Below, piece after piece: positions 17,879-26,817 of a DNA stretch of 64,000 bases; positions within the stretch are counted from its first letter, which is position 1; each line of letters starts with the position of its first letter. This DNA comes from Ignisphaera aggregans DSM 17230 (GTDB taxonomy: Archaea; Thermoproteota; Thermoprotei_A; Sulfolobales; Ignisphaeraceae). The stretch is taken from assembly GCA_000145985.1 (NCBI GenBank), contig CP002098.1, positions 682,001 through 746,000 on the forward strand, in the 5' to 3' direction. The notes beneath the pieces are model-generated. The model was not told the DNA's origin and searched no databases. It saw nothing but the letters and a program-made list of their open reading frames with translations. The translations under genes and the position numbers were made by a program.

Positions 17879-18526
17879 ATGTTGTCAGTAGAATGTATCG
17901 AGAGTATTGGTCTGCTATCGGTATGGATGCTTGAACCCCGTTTGCCAGAGCTACTCTTAGAGCTTAGGAACCGTGGATATGCTACAGCAAGAGTTAGACC
18001 CAAGAGCTTGGGGGGCTATGACATAATGTTTATAGAGCCTGGTGTTGTAGCGATAAAGGGGTCGACATACATGCTATACAATCCCAGTAGACGCTCTATA
18101 ACTGTTGAGAGTTCTAAAGTAGATGAGCTTCTCCATGTATTCAGCGAGGTGGAGGAGGTTCTGAAGTTTGTTGGTAGTGATCCGGCTAAGGGAGTTCTAT
18201 TCTATGAATTACAGGTTAAGGCTAGGGCTAGCGGCGGTAAATGGGTGTTGAAGAAGACCATAGAAACAAGTGATCTGTTGGGACAAGACCTCTTAGCATT
18301 ACCGACAAGCTTTGTATCTGCTAAGGAAGATCCAAACTCAATCCAGTGGCTCCGCCTCGACATAAGACCTCTGTGGACGAGTTGGTCAGATGAGAGGACT
18401 CGCTATGAGGTGATCCTGGTATATAGAGACAGTAAGGAGAGGCTTATAGATACATTGAGAAATATCGATAACATTCTTAGAGATGTCTTGAAGAGGATTA
18501 GCGATGCTTTAGAAGCCCTCGCATAG
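17879..18526 (+). CDS. Unknown protein, first gene of a PIN operon
   Basis: A 215-residue protein. The ATG at 17879 is preferred over the GTG at 17870 because GGAGGTGA ends 5 nt before it. It begins LSVECIESIGLLSVWMLEPR, then has a beta-rich centre (GGYDIMFIEPGVVAIKGSTY, MLYNPSRRSITVESSK) and ends in a long helix (TLRNIDNILRDVLKRISDAL). No signal peptide or membrane segment. Not recognised. It is followed after 11 nt by another unknown gene and then a PIN-domain gene, so it may belong to a three-gene toxin-antitoxin-like set. Confidence 0.75.
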   Translation: MLSVECIESIGLLSVWMLEPRLPELLLELRNRGYATARVRPKSLGGYDIMFIEPGVVAIKGSTYMLYNPSRRSITVESSKVDELLHVFSEVEEVLKFVGSDPAKGVLFYELQVKARASGGKWVLKKTIETSDLLGQDLLALPTSFVSAKEDPNSIQWLRLDIRPLWTSWSDERTRYEVILVYRDSKERLIDTLRNIDNILRDVLKRISDALEALA

Positions 18527-18537
18527 AGGTGAAACCG

Positions 18538-19092
18538 ATGTCAACACCATCTAACGAGCTTACAACGACAACAGGTATGGAGTACACAGGTAGAGTTATC
18601 TACATAGGTGAAGAACCTGAATACAAATTTCTGGGAGAGTCACATGGATCACAGACTCTGTTTATGGGTGGAGGTGAAGATAGTATCCCGAGCATGGGTA
18701 GGATTAGGACGACGGTAAAGCGTATAGAGATGCCTAAGACTACAGAGGTTTCGAAAGAGGTTTCTTTAAAGGAGATAGTGATGAATTCTCTTAGAGGATT
18801 AGGTGCTCCAATACTAGATGTAGAGATTCGCTATGGTGAGGGCATAGGTCTATACGCTTTAGCCACACTTAGTTGCGATGCACGTCAAGCACTAGAGTAC
18901 TGGTTAAAGATTGTGGATAATGTTCGCGGATACAACATACCTGTATTCATTACGTGGACGGGTAGCACAGACGTTATGCCCGAGGAGATGGGTATCTACA
19001 TAGGTAGAGCACTTGCAAAGATGAATATATTCCTAGCAACCGAGAAACCTATAGACATAGTTAAGATCATTGAAGAGGAGTGGGGTTTCTAG
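18538..19092 (+). CDS. Unknown protein, second gene of a PIN operon
   Basis: A 184-residue protein. The ATG at 18538 has AGAGGTGA a few bases upstream, favouring it over the GTG at 18529. The first 70 residues are Thr/Gly-rich and look unstructured (NELTTTTGMEYTGRVIYIGE, FMGGGEDSIPSMGR). The rest is a compact alpha/beta domain with EIRYGEGIGLYALATLSCDA and VFITWTGSTDVMPEEMGIYI. No known motif. Eleven nt after the previous stop, 31 nt before the PIN gene. Confidence 0.7.
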   Translation: MSTPSNELTTTTGMEYTGRVIYIGEEPEYKFLGESHGSQTLFMGGGEDSIPSMGRIRTTVKRIEMPKTTEVSKEVSLKEIVMNSLRGLGAPILDVEIRYGEGIGLYALATLSCDARQALEYWLKIVDNVRGYNIPVFITWTGSTDVMPEEMGIYIGRALAKMNIFLATEKPIDIVKIIEEEWGF

Positions 19093-19123
19093 CTCTCCCA
19101 TGTTCTTTCCCTAGGCGGTCCAC

Positions 19124-19684
19124 GTGTACTATGTTGATAGCAATGTGCTTATCTCCTATGTGTTTTCAACTAGTGAACCTTATCATACTGCTTCCCAACA
19201 CTTCTTAGAGGATCTAGCCCTGGGAAGGGGACAGAAGCTCTACGCATCATCTCTCACCCTTGTGGAAGCATGTAACGCCATCTGTAGAAGGATCGTTAGG
19301 GAGGGATCGAAGCTCATAGACCCCTTGCAGAGGTACGTAGATCTGTACAGAGATGTCAAGGATAAGTGCAGATTCCTAACATCGCTAATCATAGGTTTTC
19401 TCATGGAGAGACTAGGGATAGAGTTCATAGATGATGAAAGTCTCTATAGGTTTGAACCCGTAAATATAGACGGAATGAGGATACCGAAAATATTTAGGGA
19501 AGCACTGGAGCTATCGTATAAGATTAATCTTAGAGTCAAAGACCTGCTACACATAGTGTATGCCTACACACTCTCCAATATTTATGGAATAAAGTTCTTC
19601 CTAACCCACGACATAGAGGATTTCGAGAGGGTAAAGGAAGAAGTAAAGCGATTACTACGAATAGAAATAATCCTAGTTAAATAA
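19124..19684 (+). CDS. PIN-domain ribonuclease (VapC-like)
   Basis: A 186-residue PIN protein, GTG start. It begins MYYVDSNVLISYVFS with catalytic Asp5, has SLTLVEACNAICRRI with the motif-2 Glu, VKDLLHIVYAYTLS with the motif-3 Asp, and FFLTHDIEDFE with the motif-4 Asp. All four acidic positions are present, so it is likely an active Mg-dependent RNase. It is longer than typical VapC (about 130 residues) because of an insert between motifs 2 and 3. No small VapB gene precedes it; the two upstream unknown proteins may act as its control partners. Confidence 0.8.
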   Translation: MYYVDSNVLISYVFSTSEPYHTASQHFLEDLALGRGQKLYASSLTLVEACNAICRRIVREGSKLIDPLQRYVDLYRDVKDKCRFLTSLIIGFLMERLGIEFIDDESLYRFEPVNIDGMRIPKIFREALELSYKINLRVKDLLHIVYAYTLSNIYGIKFFLTHDIEDFERVKEEVKRLLRIEIILVK

Positions 19685-19732
19685 GAAGTAGAACACTGCA
19701 CAAGCTGTAGGACTGCAAACACCAATGCGCAG

Positions 19733-19885
19733 GTGTTGGGAGTGAAAGTTGCTGGGATCTCCTATTTCAATGCTGAAGGAGGAGGCATATGGATAATAAT
19801 AGATCCTCCGATGAGCTATGGAGGTAGGGAGCCCTGGTATATTGGTCACAGACCCTATGGACTTGTGAAGGTTGTAAAGCCTTGA
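19733..19885 (+). pseudogene. Short fragment, likely gene remnant
   Basis: The frame is open from 19685 with VEHCTSCRTANTNAQVLGVK, then AGISYFNAEGGGIWIIIDPP and PWYIGHRPYGLVKVVKP. A GTG at 19733 is the first usable start. The composition looks like a real protein C-terminus with a CxxC pair. No family named. Confidence 0.35.
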
Positions 19886-19925
19886 GGATCTAACAATTAA
19901 CACAGGGTATTGTGCGGATTTGTTT

Positions 19926-20663
19926 TTACCAGGTTATGAGGTATTCTCCTGCTAGTCTTTTTGCCATTATCTCTATTGCTATGATTAGTGCTAGACAGGT
20001 TGCTCCGAGTGTTGTGATGAATGTGTATAGGTGTTCATTGGCTAGGGTTTTGATTCCTAGTATGTTTGGTATTAGTATGGCTGTGAGGAATATTGCTGTT
20101 GATGGCAGTATTGCTAGTCTTGATGGGTCTATGGAGAGTCTTGTGGCTATTATGTTCATGGCTATTGATAGTAGTGATGTTAGTATGGTCATTAGGAGTG
20201 CCACTATATAGATCCAGTGGCTGAATAGGATTTGTCTGGCTGTGGTGCTGGCTATAGATGTTGAGATAGCTGTGTAGACCACTGCTATCGCTGTATAGGA
20301 TATTATGCTGTTTATAATTGATGCTACTGTAATCGAATCTATATATGTCTTTGGTGTTAGAGGTGTTGAGAGGATAACCTCTATAAAGTGGGAGACCCTA
20401 TCCTGGTGATACACCGAGGCTGTGCTAGAGGTTGTTACAGAGGCTAGAAATCCTATGGTTGCTCCAAGGGTTAGCACATAGAGATTCCCAACATAGGCAA
20501 TACCCTCTGGAGGGATTTCAGATATCTCTCTAGCCATATTAGCCACTACAACTATTGTTAAAATTATTGAGAGAGCTATTGAGAAGACTGTAGAGCGTTT
20601 ATCCTCAGTAAATCCACGCCTGATATAGAGAACAATACATCTAGCGATATACCTAATAGACAA
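19926..20663 (-). CDS. ABC-2 type transporter permease
   Basis: A 245-residue membrane protein with six hydrophobic segments, including STVFSIALSIILTIVVVANM, IAYVGNLYVLTLGATIGFLA and a final LGATCLALIIAIEIMAKRL. This is the usual size and layout of an archaeal ABC-2 exporter membrane subunit. It follows the ATPase gene by 6 nt and forms one operon. Substrate unknown; such small exporters often handle peptides, antibiotics or lipids. Confidence 0.8.
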   Translation of the reverse strand: MSIRYIARCIVLYIRRGFTEDKRSTVFSIALSIILTIVVVANMAREISEIPPEGIAYVGNLYVLTLGATIGFLASVTTSSTASVYHQDRVSHFIEVILSTPLTPKTYIDSITVASIINSIISYTAIAVVYTAISTSIASTTARQILFSHWIYIVALLMTILTSLLSIAMNIIATRLSIDPSRLAILPSTAIFLTAILIPNILGIKTLANEHLYTFITTLGATCLALIIAIEIMAKRLAGEYLITW

Positions 20664-20669
20664 CGCCTA

Positions 20670-21563
20670 TCACCCTCCATACAAAGTCTTTACCAGTTCA
20701 TCTAGATCCTCTCTAAACTCTATAATATTTGTAGATATAGAGAGCTCTCTTAGAAGCTTGGACAAGGTGTAGATATTTGGTAGTCTAACTATATAGTCGC
20801 CATAGCCCCTCCTAACAAATTCTATATCTAGACTCTGGAGAACCTCATCAACACTAGTAGTAGTCTTTACATATAGTGTCACTGGTTTGTCTGCCAATAC
20901 CCTTCTAAACTCATCTATACTACCCCTAAACACAAGTTCTCCACTCCGAAGAACAGCAATATCTCTACCCATATCAAGAACCTCATATACGAGGTGTGTA
21001 GTCATTATAACCAGTCTATCCCTAGCCAACCCCTGTATCAAAGACCTTACATCTCTAGCAAATGCTACATCTAGACCTCTAGTAGGTTCATCTAGAATAA
21101 CTATCTGTGGATCATGGATAAGAGTTCTTATGAGCCCCGCCCGAATCCTCTGACCAGTACTCATAGCGCCACACCTCATATACAGAATATCATCTACCTG
21201 AATATACTTTCTAAGAACCTCAAGCCTCTCATCAACATATCTCTTGTCATAGCCCAAAAGCTCTGCAAAGACTCTGAGGTTATCATATAGTGTGAGCCTG
21301 GGGAGAAGACCTATATCAGCAGGCATATACCCAACAACCCTCTTAACCTCACTACGCCTATAGATGGGCACACCATTGACGATAACCTCACCACTATAAG
21401 GCTTCACAATACCGGCTATCACACGCAACAACGTTGATTTGCCGGAGCCGTTAGGGCCTATAACCATGAATATACCAGGGCCCTCAACATCTAGATCAAT
21501 ATTCCTAACAACAGCCCTATCCCTATAACCAGCACTCACACCCCTAACCATAACACTATACAA
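20670..21563 (-). CDS. ABC transporter ATP-binding protein
   Basis: A 297-residue ABC ATPase. Walker A GPNGSGKST is at residues 36-44, the Q-loop region reads VVGYMPADIGLLPRL, the signature is MSTGQRIRAG (serine-threonine variant of LSGGQ), Walker B is IVILDEPTRGLD, and the switch histidine follows in MTTHLVYEVLDMG. The last 80 residues form the extra domain common in ABC-2 exporters. First gene of a two-gene minus-strand operon with the permease at 19926-20663. The atypical signature is seen in other DUF4162-like exporters. Confidence 0.9.
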   Translation of the reverse strand: MYSVMVRGVSAGYRDRAVVRNIDLDVEGPGIFMVIGPNGSGKSTLLRVIAGIVKPYSGEVIVNGVPIYRRSEVKRVVGYMPADIGLLPRLTLYDNLRVFAELLGYDKRYVDERLEVLRKYIQVDDILYMRCGAMSTGQRIRAGLIRTLIHDPQIVILDEPTRGLDVAFARDVRSLIQGLARDRLVIMTTHLVYEVLDMGRDIAVLRSGELVFRGSIDEFRRVLADKPVTLYVKTTTSVDEVLQSLDIEFVRRGYGDYIVRLPNIYTLSKLLRELSISTNIIEFREDLDELVKTLYGG

Positions 21564-21702
21564 AATCTCGACCCCACAAACTAATCTCTAAAACAACTAT
21601 CTTAATTAATACAGTATTTAAATCTTTATCTAAATAACAACATAATGATTCATATGGCAACACATTTTTAAGATCTCTATAGCTCTAGCTAATTTCTAGG
21701 GG

Positions 21703-21876
21703 ATGAGCTTGAATATAGTCCAAATACTCCTAGGGATAGGTGCAGTAGTTAGCGGATTTGTACTGATTCGCACAGGCTTAAGAAGTAGAAATATTGCTGT
21801 AGGCATTTTACAGCTAGCTGCCGGTGTAGTGCTACTGATAGGTGGAGGATACGCAATTATCTCCACAGTACTGTGA
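21703..21876 (+). CDS. 57-residue two-helix membrane microprotein
   Basis: ATG at 21703 with AGGGG just upstream. The protein reads SLNIVQILLGIGAVVSGFVL, then IRTGLRSRNIAVG and ILQLAAGVVLLIGGGYAIIS. Two membrane helices joined by a basic loop. Antisense frames exist but lack this regular hydrophobic pattern. Divergent from the ABC exporter with about 140 nt between. Function unknown. Confidence 0.6.
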   Translation: MSLNIVQILLGIGAVVSGFVLIRTGLRSRNIAVGILQLAAGVVLLIGGGYAIISTVL

Positions 21877-22245
21877 ATCGTAAAACCACAATGAGAAGAT
21901 TTTTTCAAAGACAACTACTTTTGTAGATCTACCAAACCTCTTACTAGAACTGTTACCCAGATACCAAAGGTTTAGTGTTCATAGACTGTCCAAGGCTTTG
22001 CTATAAGGGCTGATAATCGTAGTGGTGTTTAGGTTGACGAGATACGGACATGGGATGTGTCTAAAGCCATTATTTGATATAGAATAGATTTTGGTGATGC
22101 AACCCCATAATACATCTCGGTACCAGCAATGATAGGTGTTGAGCCTATTGAAACCGGTTTTATCTCTGGGAACACACTATAGCCTTCAATACTGTGCTAA
22201 AGCATATATATCTGTGTGGTGTTGTAGGTGTGCTGTGGATGATCT
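21877..22245. other. Gap without a recognised gene
   Basis: About 370 bases before the surface-protein gene. No convincing frame or repeat was seen. The A+T-rich stretch at 22203-22215 may hold the promoter of the following gene. Confidence 0.5.
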
Positions 22246-23934
22246 ATGTGTAGATCATCACTATTAATATTAATGTTGATACTTGTGGCACCTCTTACAA
22301 CAACAGTAAGTATAGAGGAGGGTGAAGCACCGGTAAAGTGGGTTAGATATATAGATCCAACAGATAAAGATGACTATGTGCGAGGTATATGCATATTCAG
22401 AGGCTATATAGCTGTTGTTGGATATACTGGATATGTTCTGTCCCTGGCTAATATTACTCTACATCCATATATAGTTCTTCTAGATAGAGATAGTGGTGAT
22501 ATTGTTAGGGAGTGGGTTGGCGAAGAAATAGGGGGTTTCGCCAATTGTGTTTCAATTGGGGATAAGCTATATGTTGTTGGCTGGAGTGCTAGAGGGGCTA
22601 TATATGTATTTGATGAGAATCTAAATATTGTTAAAACAGCAAATAGTATGAATAACTACACTGGATACACATCGATAATCTATGACGGTAGCTATATATA
22701 CATAGGTGGTCAAACTCTTTATAGGGATATTGATGGTGATGGATATGGTGAAGAAATTTGGGTAGTTGAGAAAAGAACTATTGATCTAGATCTAGTGAGC
22801 TCTAGAGAGATATATCTTAGTCCATGGAAATTTGGATTACTGATTGATATAGATGTAAATCCTGTTGCAGGCGATATATGGGCTGTTGGACTGTATGCTG
22901 CATATATAAACCATACCCCCATACTCCATTCACTAATAGCTATACTCAATAATAATCTCAGCAATGTTAAGCTAATAGATTATCCTATGAACCATGAGAA
23001 CTTCTTATCTAATCTCAATGATGTATGCTTTGACAGCAATAGATATGCATATATTGCTGGCGATTACGGTGTCGCTAAATTTGATCCATATGGAAATCTT
23101 GTTACAGTCAACAAAAATTTAGAGGATTCTCACAAGATACTGTGTATCAATAACATTATATATGTCTTTAGAGATCCCTATATAGATGGCTATGATAGAC
23201 ATGTTCTAACAGTATTGGATAGCGATCTGAATATTGTTAATGAATATGTATTGAGTAGAGATGTAGATGCACACTCGTATTTCGATATGGGTAGGGCTTC
23301 ATTCGATGGAGAGAACATATATGTAGCTGGAGTCGATGAAGCTCTAGGAAGGGATAACAAGAGGATTGTTATATATTCAATAGCTATAGAACCACTTCAA
23401 CCACCAACACCTGTAAAAAACATTGTAGAAACATCAACTATAACTACGACGATAGCCACTACAACAACCCCTGTAACCATAGCTACAACCACTACACAGA
23501 CTACAATGACAACTACTATACCTACTGAGTCAACCCCAGCAACTACAGCTACAATTATTACATCGCCTATCACTATAACTATGACTTCATCTCCAATGAT
23601 TACAACAACTACTACTACAACAACTCAAACACTCTATACAGCTACGCCAACAACTTCAACAGCTGTAGAGAGAACCACTAGTATACAGCCATCCACATCT
23701 ATAGCTACACCATATACATCAATAGCAATACAGCCATCTACTATATCAACTACCCCAACCATACAGAGCCCTATAACCACAGTCCAGATCTCTACACCAA
23801 CACCAGCACTACCAACAACACCTCAGACAACTACACAAGGCACCCAAACAACAGGTTTACAGCTATATATAGCATTAATAGTAGTAGGAGCTGTAGCAGT
23901 AATGATCATTGCAATGCTCATACTAAAGAAATGA
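22246..23934 (+). CDS. Secreted, membrane-anchored surface protein
   Basis: A 562-residue protein. Residues 1-22 are a signal peptide (SSLLILMLILVAPLTTTVS). Residues 25-380 look like a beta-propeller of repeated IYVVG/IYIGG strands (GDKLYVVGWSARGAIYVFDE, IIYDGSYIYIGGQTLYRDID). A calcium-binding-like DIDGDGYGEE lies near residue 163. Residues 385-530 are a Thr/Ser/Pro-rich linker, certainly heavily glycosylated in such archaea if exported. The end is one membrane helix (LYIALIVVGAVAVMIIAMLI) followed by LKK. An S-layer-attached surface protein is likely; ligand unknown. Confidence 0.8.
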   Translation: MCRSSLLILMLILVAPLTTTVSIEEGEAPVKWVRYIDPTDKDDYVRGICIFRGYIAVVGYTGYVLSLANITLHPYIVLLDRDSGDIVREWVGEEIGGFANCVSIGDKLYVVGWSARGAIYVFDENLNIVKTANSMNNYTGYTSIIYDGSYIYIGGQTLYRDIDGDGYGEEIWVVEKRTIDLDLVSSREIYLSPWKFGLLIDIDVNPVAGDIWAVGLYAAYINHTPILHSLIAILNNNLSNVKLIDYPMNHENFLSNLNDVCFDSNRYAYIAGDYGVAKFDPYGNLVTVNKNLEDSHKILCINNIIYVFRDPYIDGYDRHVLTVLDSDLNIVNEYVLSRDVDAHSYFDMGRASFDGENIYVAGVDEALGRDNKRIVIYSIAIEPLQPPTPVKNIVETSTITTTIATTTTPVTIATTTTQTTMTTTIPTESTPATTATIITSPITITMTSSPMITTTTTTTTQTLYTATPTTSTAVERTTSIQPSTSIATPYTSIAIQPSTISTTPTIQSPITTVQISTPTPALPTTPQTTTQGTQTTGLQLYIALIVVGAVAVMIIAMLILKK

Positions 23935-23976
23935 ACTCAGAGAGATACCCTAACCTGACTTTGTACCCAATCAATA

Positions 23977-24624
23977 CTATCTCTCTACGGCTTCAAGGCG
24001 TAGAATCTCTTCATATATCTCATCATCTAGGAGTATATCCATGGTGTCGAGATAGCTCTCTATTTCTTCAGCATATGTTTTGCTCCAGGATGTAAGGGTA
24101 TCTAGGTTCTCCCTCCTATATTCTTCTACTATATGTAGTACTGCTGATGTTGCTGATATCCAGGCGAAGGTTAGGTAAGCTGTATAGTTTGTAAACTCGA
24201 ATACTAATCTCAGATCCCTCTCGATAAGCTTCTTCACAAGGTTTTCAAAGCCTAGCTCAGCCGTTTTCTTCAAGATCCAGATATCTCTATCGATTAGAAC
24301 AGACATTGCATATACCAAGTCCTCTGAATATCCATATTCTGAGACTCTTAGCATCTCTGTAAATACTTTCGCTAGAGTCTTCTCCATATTAACAACCTTA
24401 TCTAGCAACCCCCTTTCTATGGACAGCCTGTTTTGAACTATAAAGCTAAGCTCAGCTAGTGGTGTAAGCAATCTGTACCAGAACCTCTCTACAAGTACTG
24501 GAAACTCTTTCGCAAGATCCTTAGAGCTTAGAGCCATAGCCACCTCATTCCTCAGCACAGACTCAAAAGCAGTGCCAAGCCTTTTAATGAGTTCAGCCCA
24601 AATGAATTCTTCCAATAACTTCAC
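23977..24624 (-). CDS. Helical protein of unknown function
   Basis: A 215-residue all-helical protein beginning KLLEEFIWAELIKRLGTAFE. It has a central amphipathic region (LVYAMSVLIDRDIWILKKTA) and an acidic end. One helix (AYLTFAWISATSAVLHIVEE) is hydrophobic but interrupted by charged residues. No known motif. Stand-alone gene between the surface protein (convergent) and a 409-residue unknown gene. Confidence 0.7.
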   Translation of the reverse strand: MKLLEEFIWAELIKRLGTAFESVLRNEVAMALSSKDLAKEFPVLVERFWYRLLTPLAELSFIVQNRLSIERGLLDKVVNMEKTLAKVFTEMLRVSEYGYSEDLVYAMSVLIDRDIWILKKTAELGFENLVKKLIERDLRLVFEFTNYTAYLTFAWISATSAVLHIVEEYRRENLDTLTSWSKTYAEEIESYLDTMDILLDDEIYEEILRLEAVER

Positions 24625-24832
24625 TACTTCGAAAATCCTTGGCTCAGAACCCCTTCTATCGATAACAAATGTAAGAAGTGGGAGAGAAGAGCTTCGAAAA
24701 AGGCTCTACAAGAGGGATAAACATCGGAATACCCATGTCTAACCCCCATAAATAGCTAAAACTATAGTATATAGTATCACCATATCTAAAATTTTAATAG
24801 AGTTCAAAAGAGTTTAGCAGTGGTATGGAGGT

Positions 24833-26062
24833 CTAGTTTAGATACTTGTCTAGTTTCTTGGTCTTTGGTTTAAGTATTTCTGTATAGCTCTTCAAGTTTT
24901 TGAGCAATGCGTTGTCTATCTTCACAATTTCTTTGCTGTTGAGGTACTGTGTTGGATTTTCGAAGTGTTGCCATCCGTGGCCACTGAATAGCGGTCTTAG
25001 GATGTCTACCTCGGATAGAATATTCCTTATATTTATGTGTTTCACTATTTTCTCTACATATGATCTGTTGAAGCCTTCAGCTATTAGTTTCTCTACTAGT
25101 TTTGCCTCCGGTATTGCTAGCTCTAGCTCTTTAGTCATTCTATCTAGACTTATGTATGTATATCTATTCCTATTGAGTAGCTTCTGTTTCCATATCGATT
25201 CCCCAGCTCTCAGCCTCTCAGCTACCTCTCCTGGTATCGGCCTCCTCTTATGGTTTCCGCCAAATATGTCTAGCTGAACAAAATAGCTTACAAGATCTCT
25301 AGCAGGAAGCTCATCATACTTCTTAGCAACTCTATTATACTTTACATTGACGCCATATATCGCTACAGGTTCATCTATCTCTTCCTGGAGCTCTTTCACA
25401 TACCCCAGGACATAGTTATGGAGTGTATACCTATATATAGGGTTGGAGCTGTTATAGTCAACACATAGAAAGTTCAGTAAGGCTCTACTATTTCTATTCA
25501 CAGTATTGAGATAGATATTTATGAGCTTCTCACGTGTTTCTCTCGAGGTATAGGGTATGGATAGTGCTACCCCAATGCTATAGGCAGTCATAGTATCTAG
25601 AAACCTCTCCACAAGAATATCAATGTATTTCTCAGCAATTCTGTAGAATATCGGTGTACAGACAATATCTGCCCTAGAATTCACTACAAGTTCAGCAATA
25701 TATTTGCCATAGGAAGAAGCATCATCCACACTAAGTTCACGCCCTTGCACACCCTCTACAAGGGGTACTACAACTATGAGCTGATCATAGGGGGCTTTCC
25801 TCATATAGCTGTTAACTCTATACTCAAACTGTTGTTCAAGCTCAAGAGCTCTATTCATATCCTCTAACTTCTCCAACCTGAGCGGTATATACACCTCTAC
25901 AACACCTTTCAGATCCTCCCGCTTTATCAGCTTCTGATCAATATCAGTTACACTAACAGCATAGACAGGGGTCTCTAGCGATCCCTTCACATGCTTTATC
26001 CTTAATGCACGTGCTGGAATATCGTCGTATTCATTGACTAGACGAACCTCTACTATGCTCAC
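24833..26062 (-). CDS. Unknown 409-residue alpha/beta protein
   Basis: A cytoplasmic protein beginning SIVEVRLVNEYDDIPARALR. The pattern of alternating strands and helices (GVVEVYIPLRLEKLEDMNRA, YDQLIVVVPLVEGVQGREL, DIVCTPIFYRIAEKYIDIL, AVAIYGV-like strand EPVAIYGVNVKYNRV) suggests a TIM-barrel-like fold. A conserved-looking VQLDIFGGNHKRRPIPG occurs near residue 270. The C-terminal 100 residues are helical. I considered a tRNA-guanine transglycosylase-like protein but see no zinc site or catalytic pattern. It is divergent from the Panacea-UPF0175 gene with 77 nt between. Confidence 0.7.
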   Translation of the reverse strand: MSIVEVRLVNEYDDIPARALRIKHVKGSLETPVYAVSVTDIDQKLIKREDLKGVVEVYIPLRLEKLEDMNRALELEQQFEYRVNSYMRKAPYDQLIVVVPLVEGVQGRELSVDDASSYGKYIAELVVNSRADIVCTPIFYRIAEKYIDILVERFLDTMTAYSIGVALSIPYTSRETREKLINIYLNTVNRNSRALLNFLCVDYNSSNPIYRYTLHNYVLGYVKELQEEIDEPVAIYGVNVKYNRVAKKYDELPARDLVSYFVQLDIFGGNHKRRPIPGEVAERLRAGESIWKQKLLNRNRYTYISLDRMTKELELAIPEAKLVEKLIAEGFNRSYVEKIVKHINIRNILSEVDILRPLFSGHGWQHFENPTQYLNSKEIVKIDNALLKNLKSYTEILKPKTKKLDKYLN

Positions 26063-26139
26063 AGCATGGGCCCAACACTATATCAGCTTTGAACACTTAT
26101 ATACAGTCTTGAGGAATTCAACGTAGGCAGGTCTCAGCA

Positions 26140-26817
26140 ATGACTAGAGAAAAACATGCTGAAGTATCGAGAAAGATAGATGCATTTAGACTTATGGAGA
26201 AGCTACGCCGAAGCATAGATGGGTTTAGGCTTCTCGAACCACTTGAATGGATTCTTCTGTTTCTCTATGCCGCTAACGGTAGGGTTTCCTCTAGGATACA
26301 TCTACAGAAAGGATTATTCATATTGTCTAGGCATATCGATGAGTTGAGGAACATTATAGAGTTTGATGCATATAGAATGGGCCCCTGGAGTGAGGAGGTA
26401 AGCGACGCATTGGAGAATGCTATACTCAATGGATTTGCCTCCGAATCCCGAGGTATGATTGTATTGACTGAGTATGGATTTGCTAAAGCTAAAGTGCTAT
26501 GGGATAAGCTTAGCGAGAAATATAGAAAAATACTCTTAGATGTGGCTAGATTCGTCAATGCTATGTCTAGAGACGAGCTACTGCTATACATCTATACTGT
26601 ATATGGATATAGCGAGAAATCGGATGTGATAAACGAGTTGTTGGCGAAGCGTAGAGAGATTGCAACAAATATATTTCTCAAGGGCCTCATATCTATAGAG
26701 CTAGCCTCAAAAATAGCTGGAGAACCTGTACCAAAATTCATTGAGTATCTGAAGAAGAGGGGTATAAAGCCGTTTACTGCAGAGGTAAACGATATTGAGG
26801 AAGCAGGGAAGCTCTAG
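26140..26817 (+). CDS. Panacea-domain antitoxin fused to UPF0175-like tail
   Basis: A 225-residue protein in two parts. Residues 33-150 match the Panacea/DUF4065 (SocA-like) antitoxin domain: LLFLYAANGRVSSRIHLQKG, then FDAYRMGPWSEEVSDALENA and VLTEYGFAKAK. Residues 180-225 match UPF0175 antitoxins: IFLKGLISIELASKIAGEPV, PKFIEYLKKRGIKPFT, ending with acidic residues. UPF0175 proteins normally pair with DUF3368 PIN toxins, and exactly such a gene follows, overlapping by 23 nt. So a Panacea domain has been added to a UPF0175/DUF3368 module. The reading of both domains is by eye; the fusion is uninterrupted in frame. Confidence 0.7.
   Translation: MTREKHAEVSRKIDAFRLMEKLRRSIDGFRLLEPLEWILLFLYAANGRVSSRIHLQKGLFILSRHIDELRNIIEFDAYRMGPWSEEVSDALENAILNGFASESRGMIVLTEYGFAKAKVLWDKLSEKYRKILLDVARFVNAMSRDELLLYIYTVYGYSEKSDVINELLAKRREIATNIFLKGLISIELASKIAGEPVPKFIEYLKKRGIKPFTAEVNDIEEAGKL

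Noticed and set aside
23420-23830. Tandem repeat in the Thr-rich part of the surface protein gene
   Set aside because: The DNA repeats only short ACN/CCA codons without a fixed unit; it is a low-complexity linker, not a defined repeat array.
24833-26062. tRNA-guanine transglycosylase-like enzyme
   Set aside because: Only a general strand-helix alternation suggests a barrel. No zinc-binding Cys/His set or catalytic Asp pattern could be placed.
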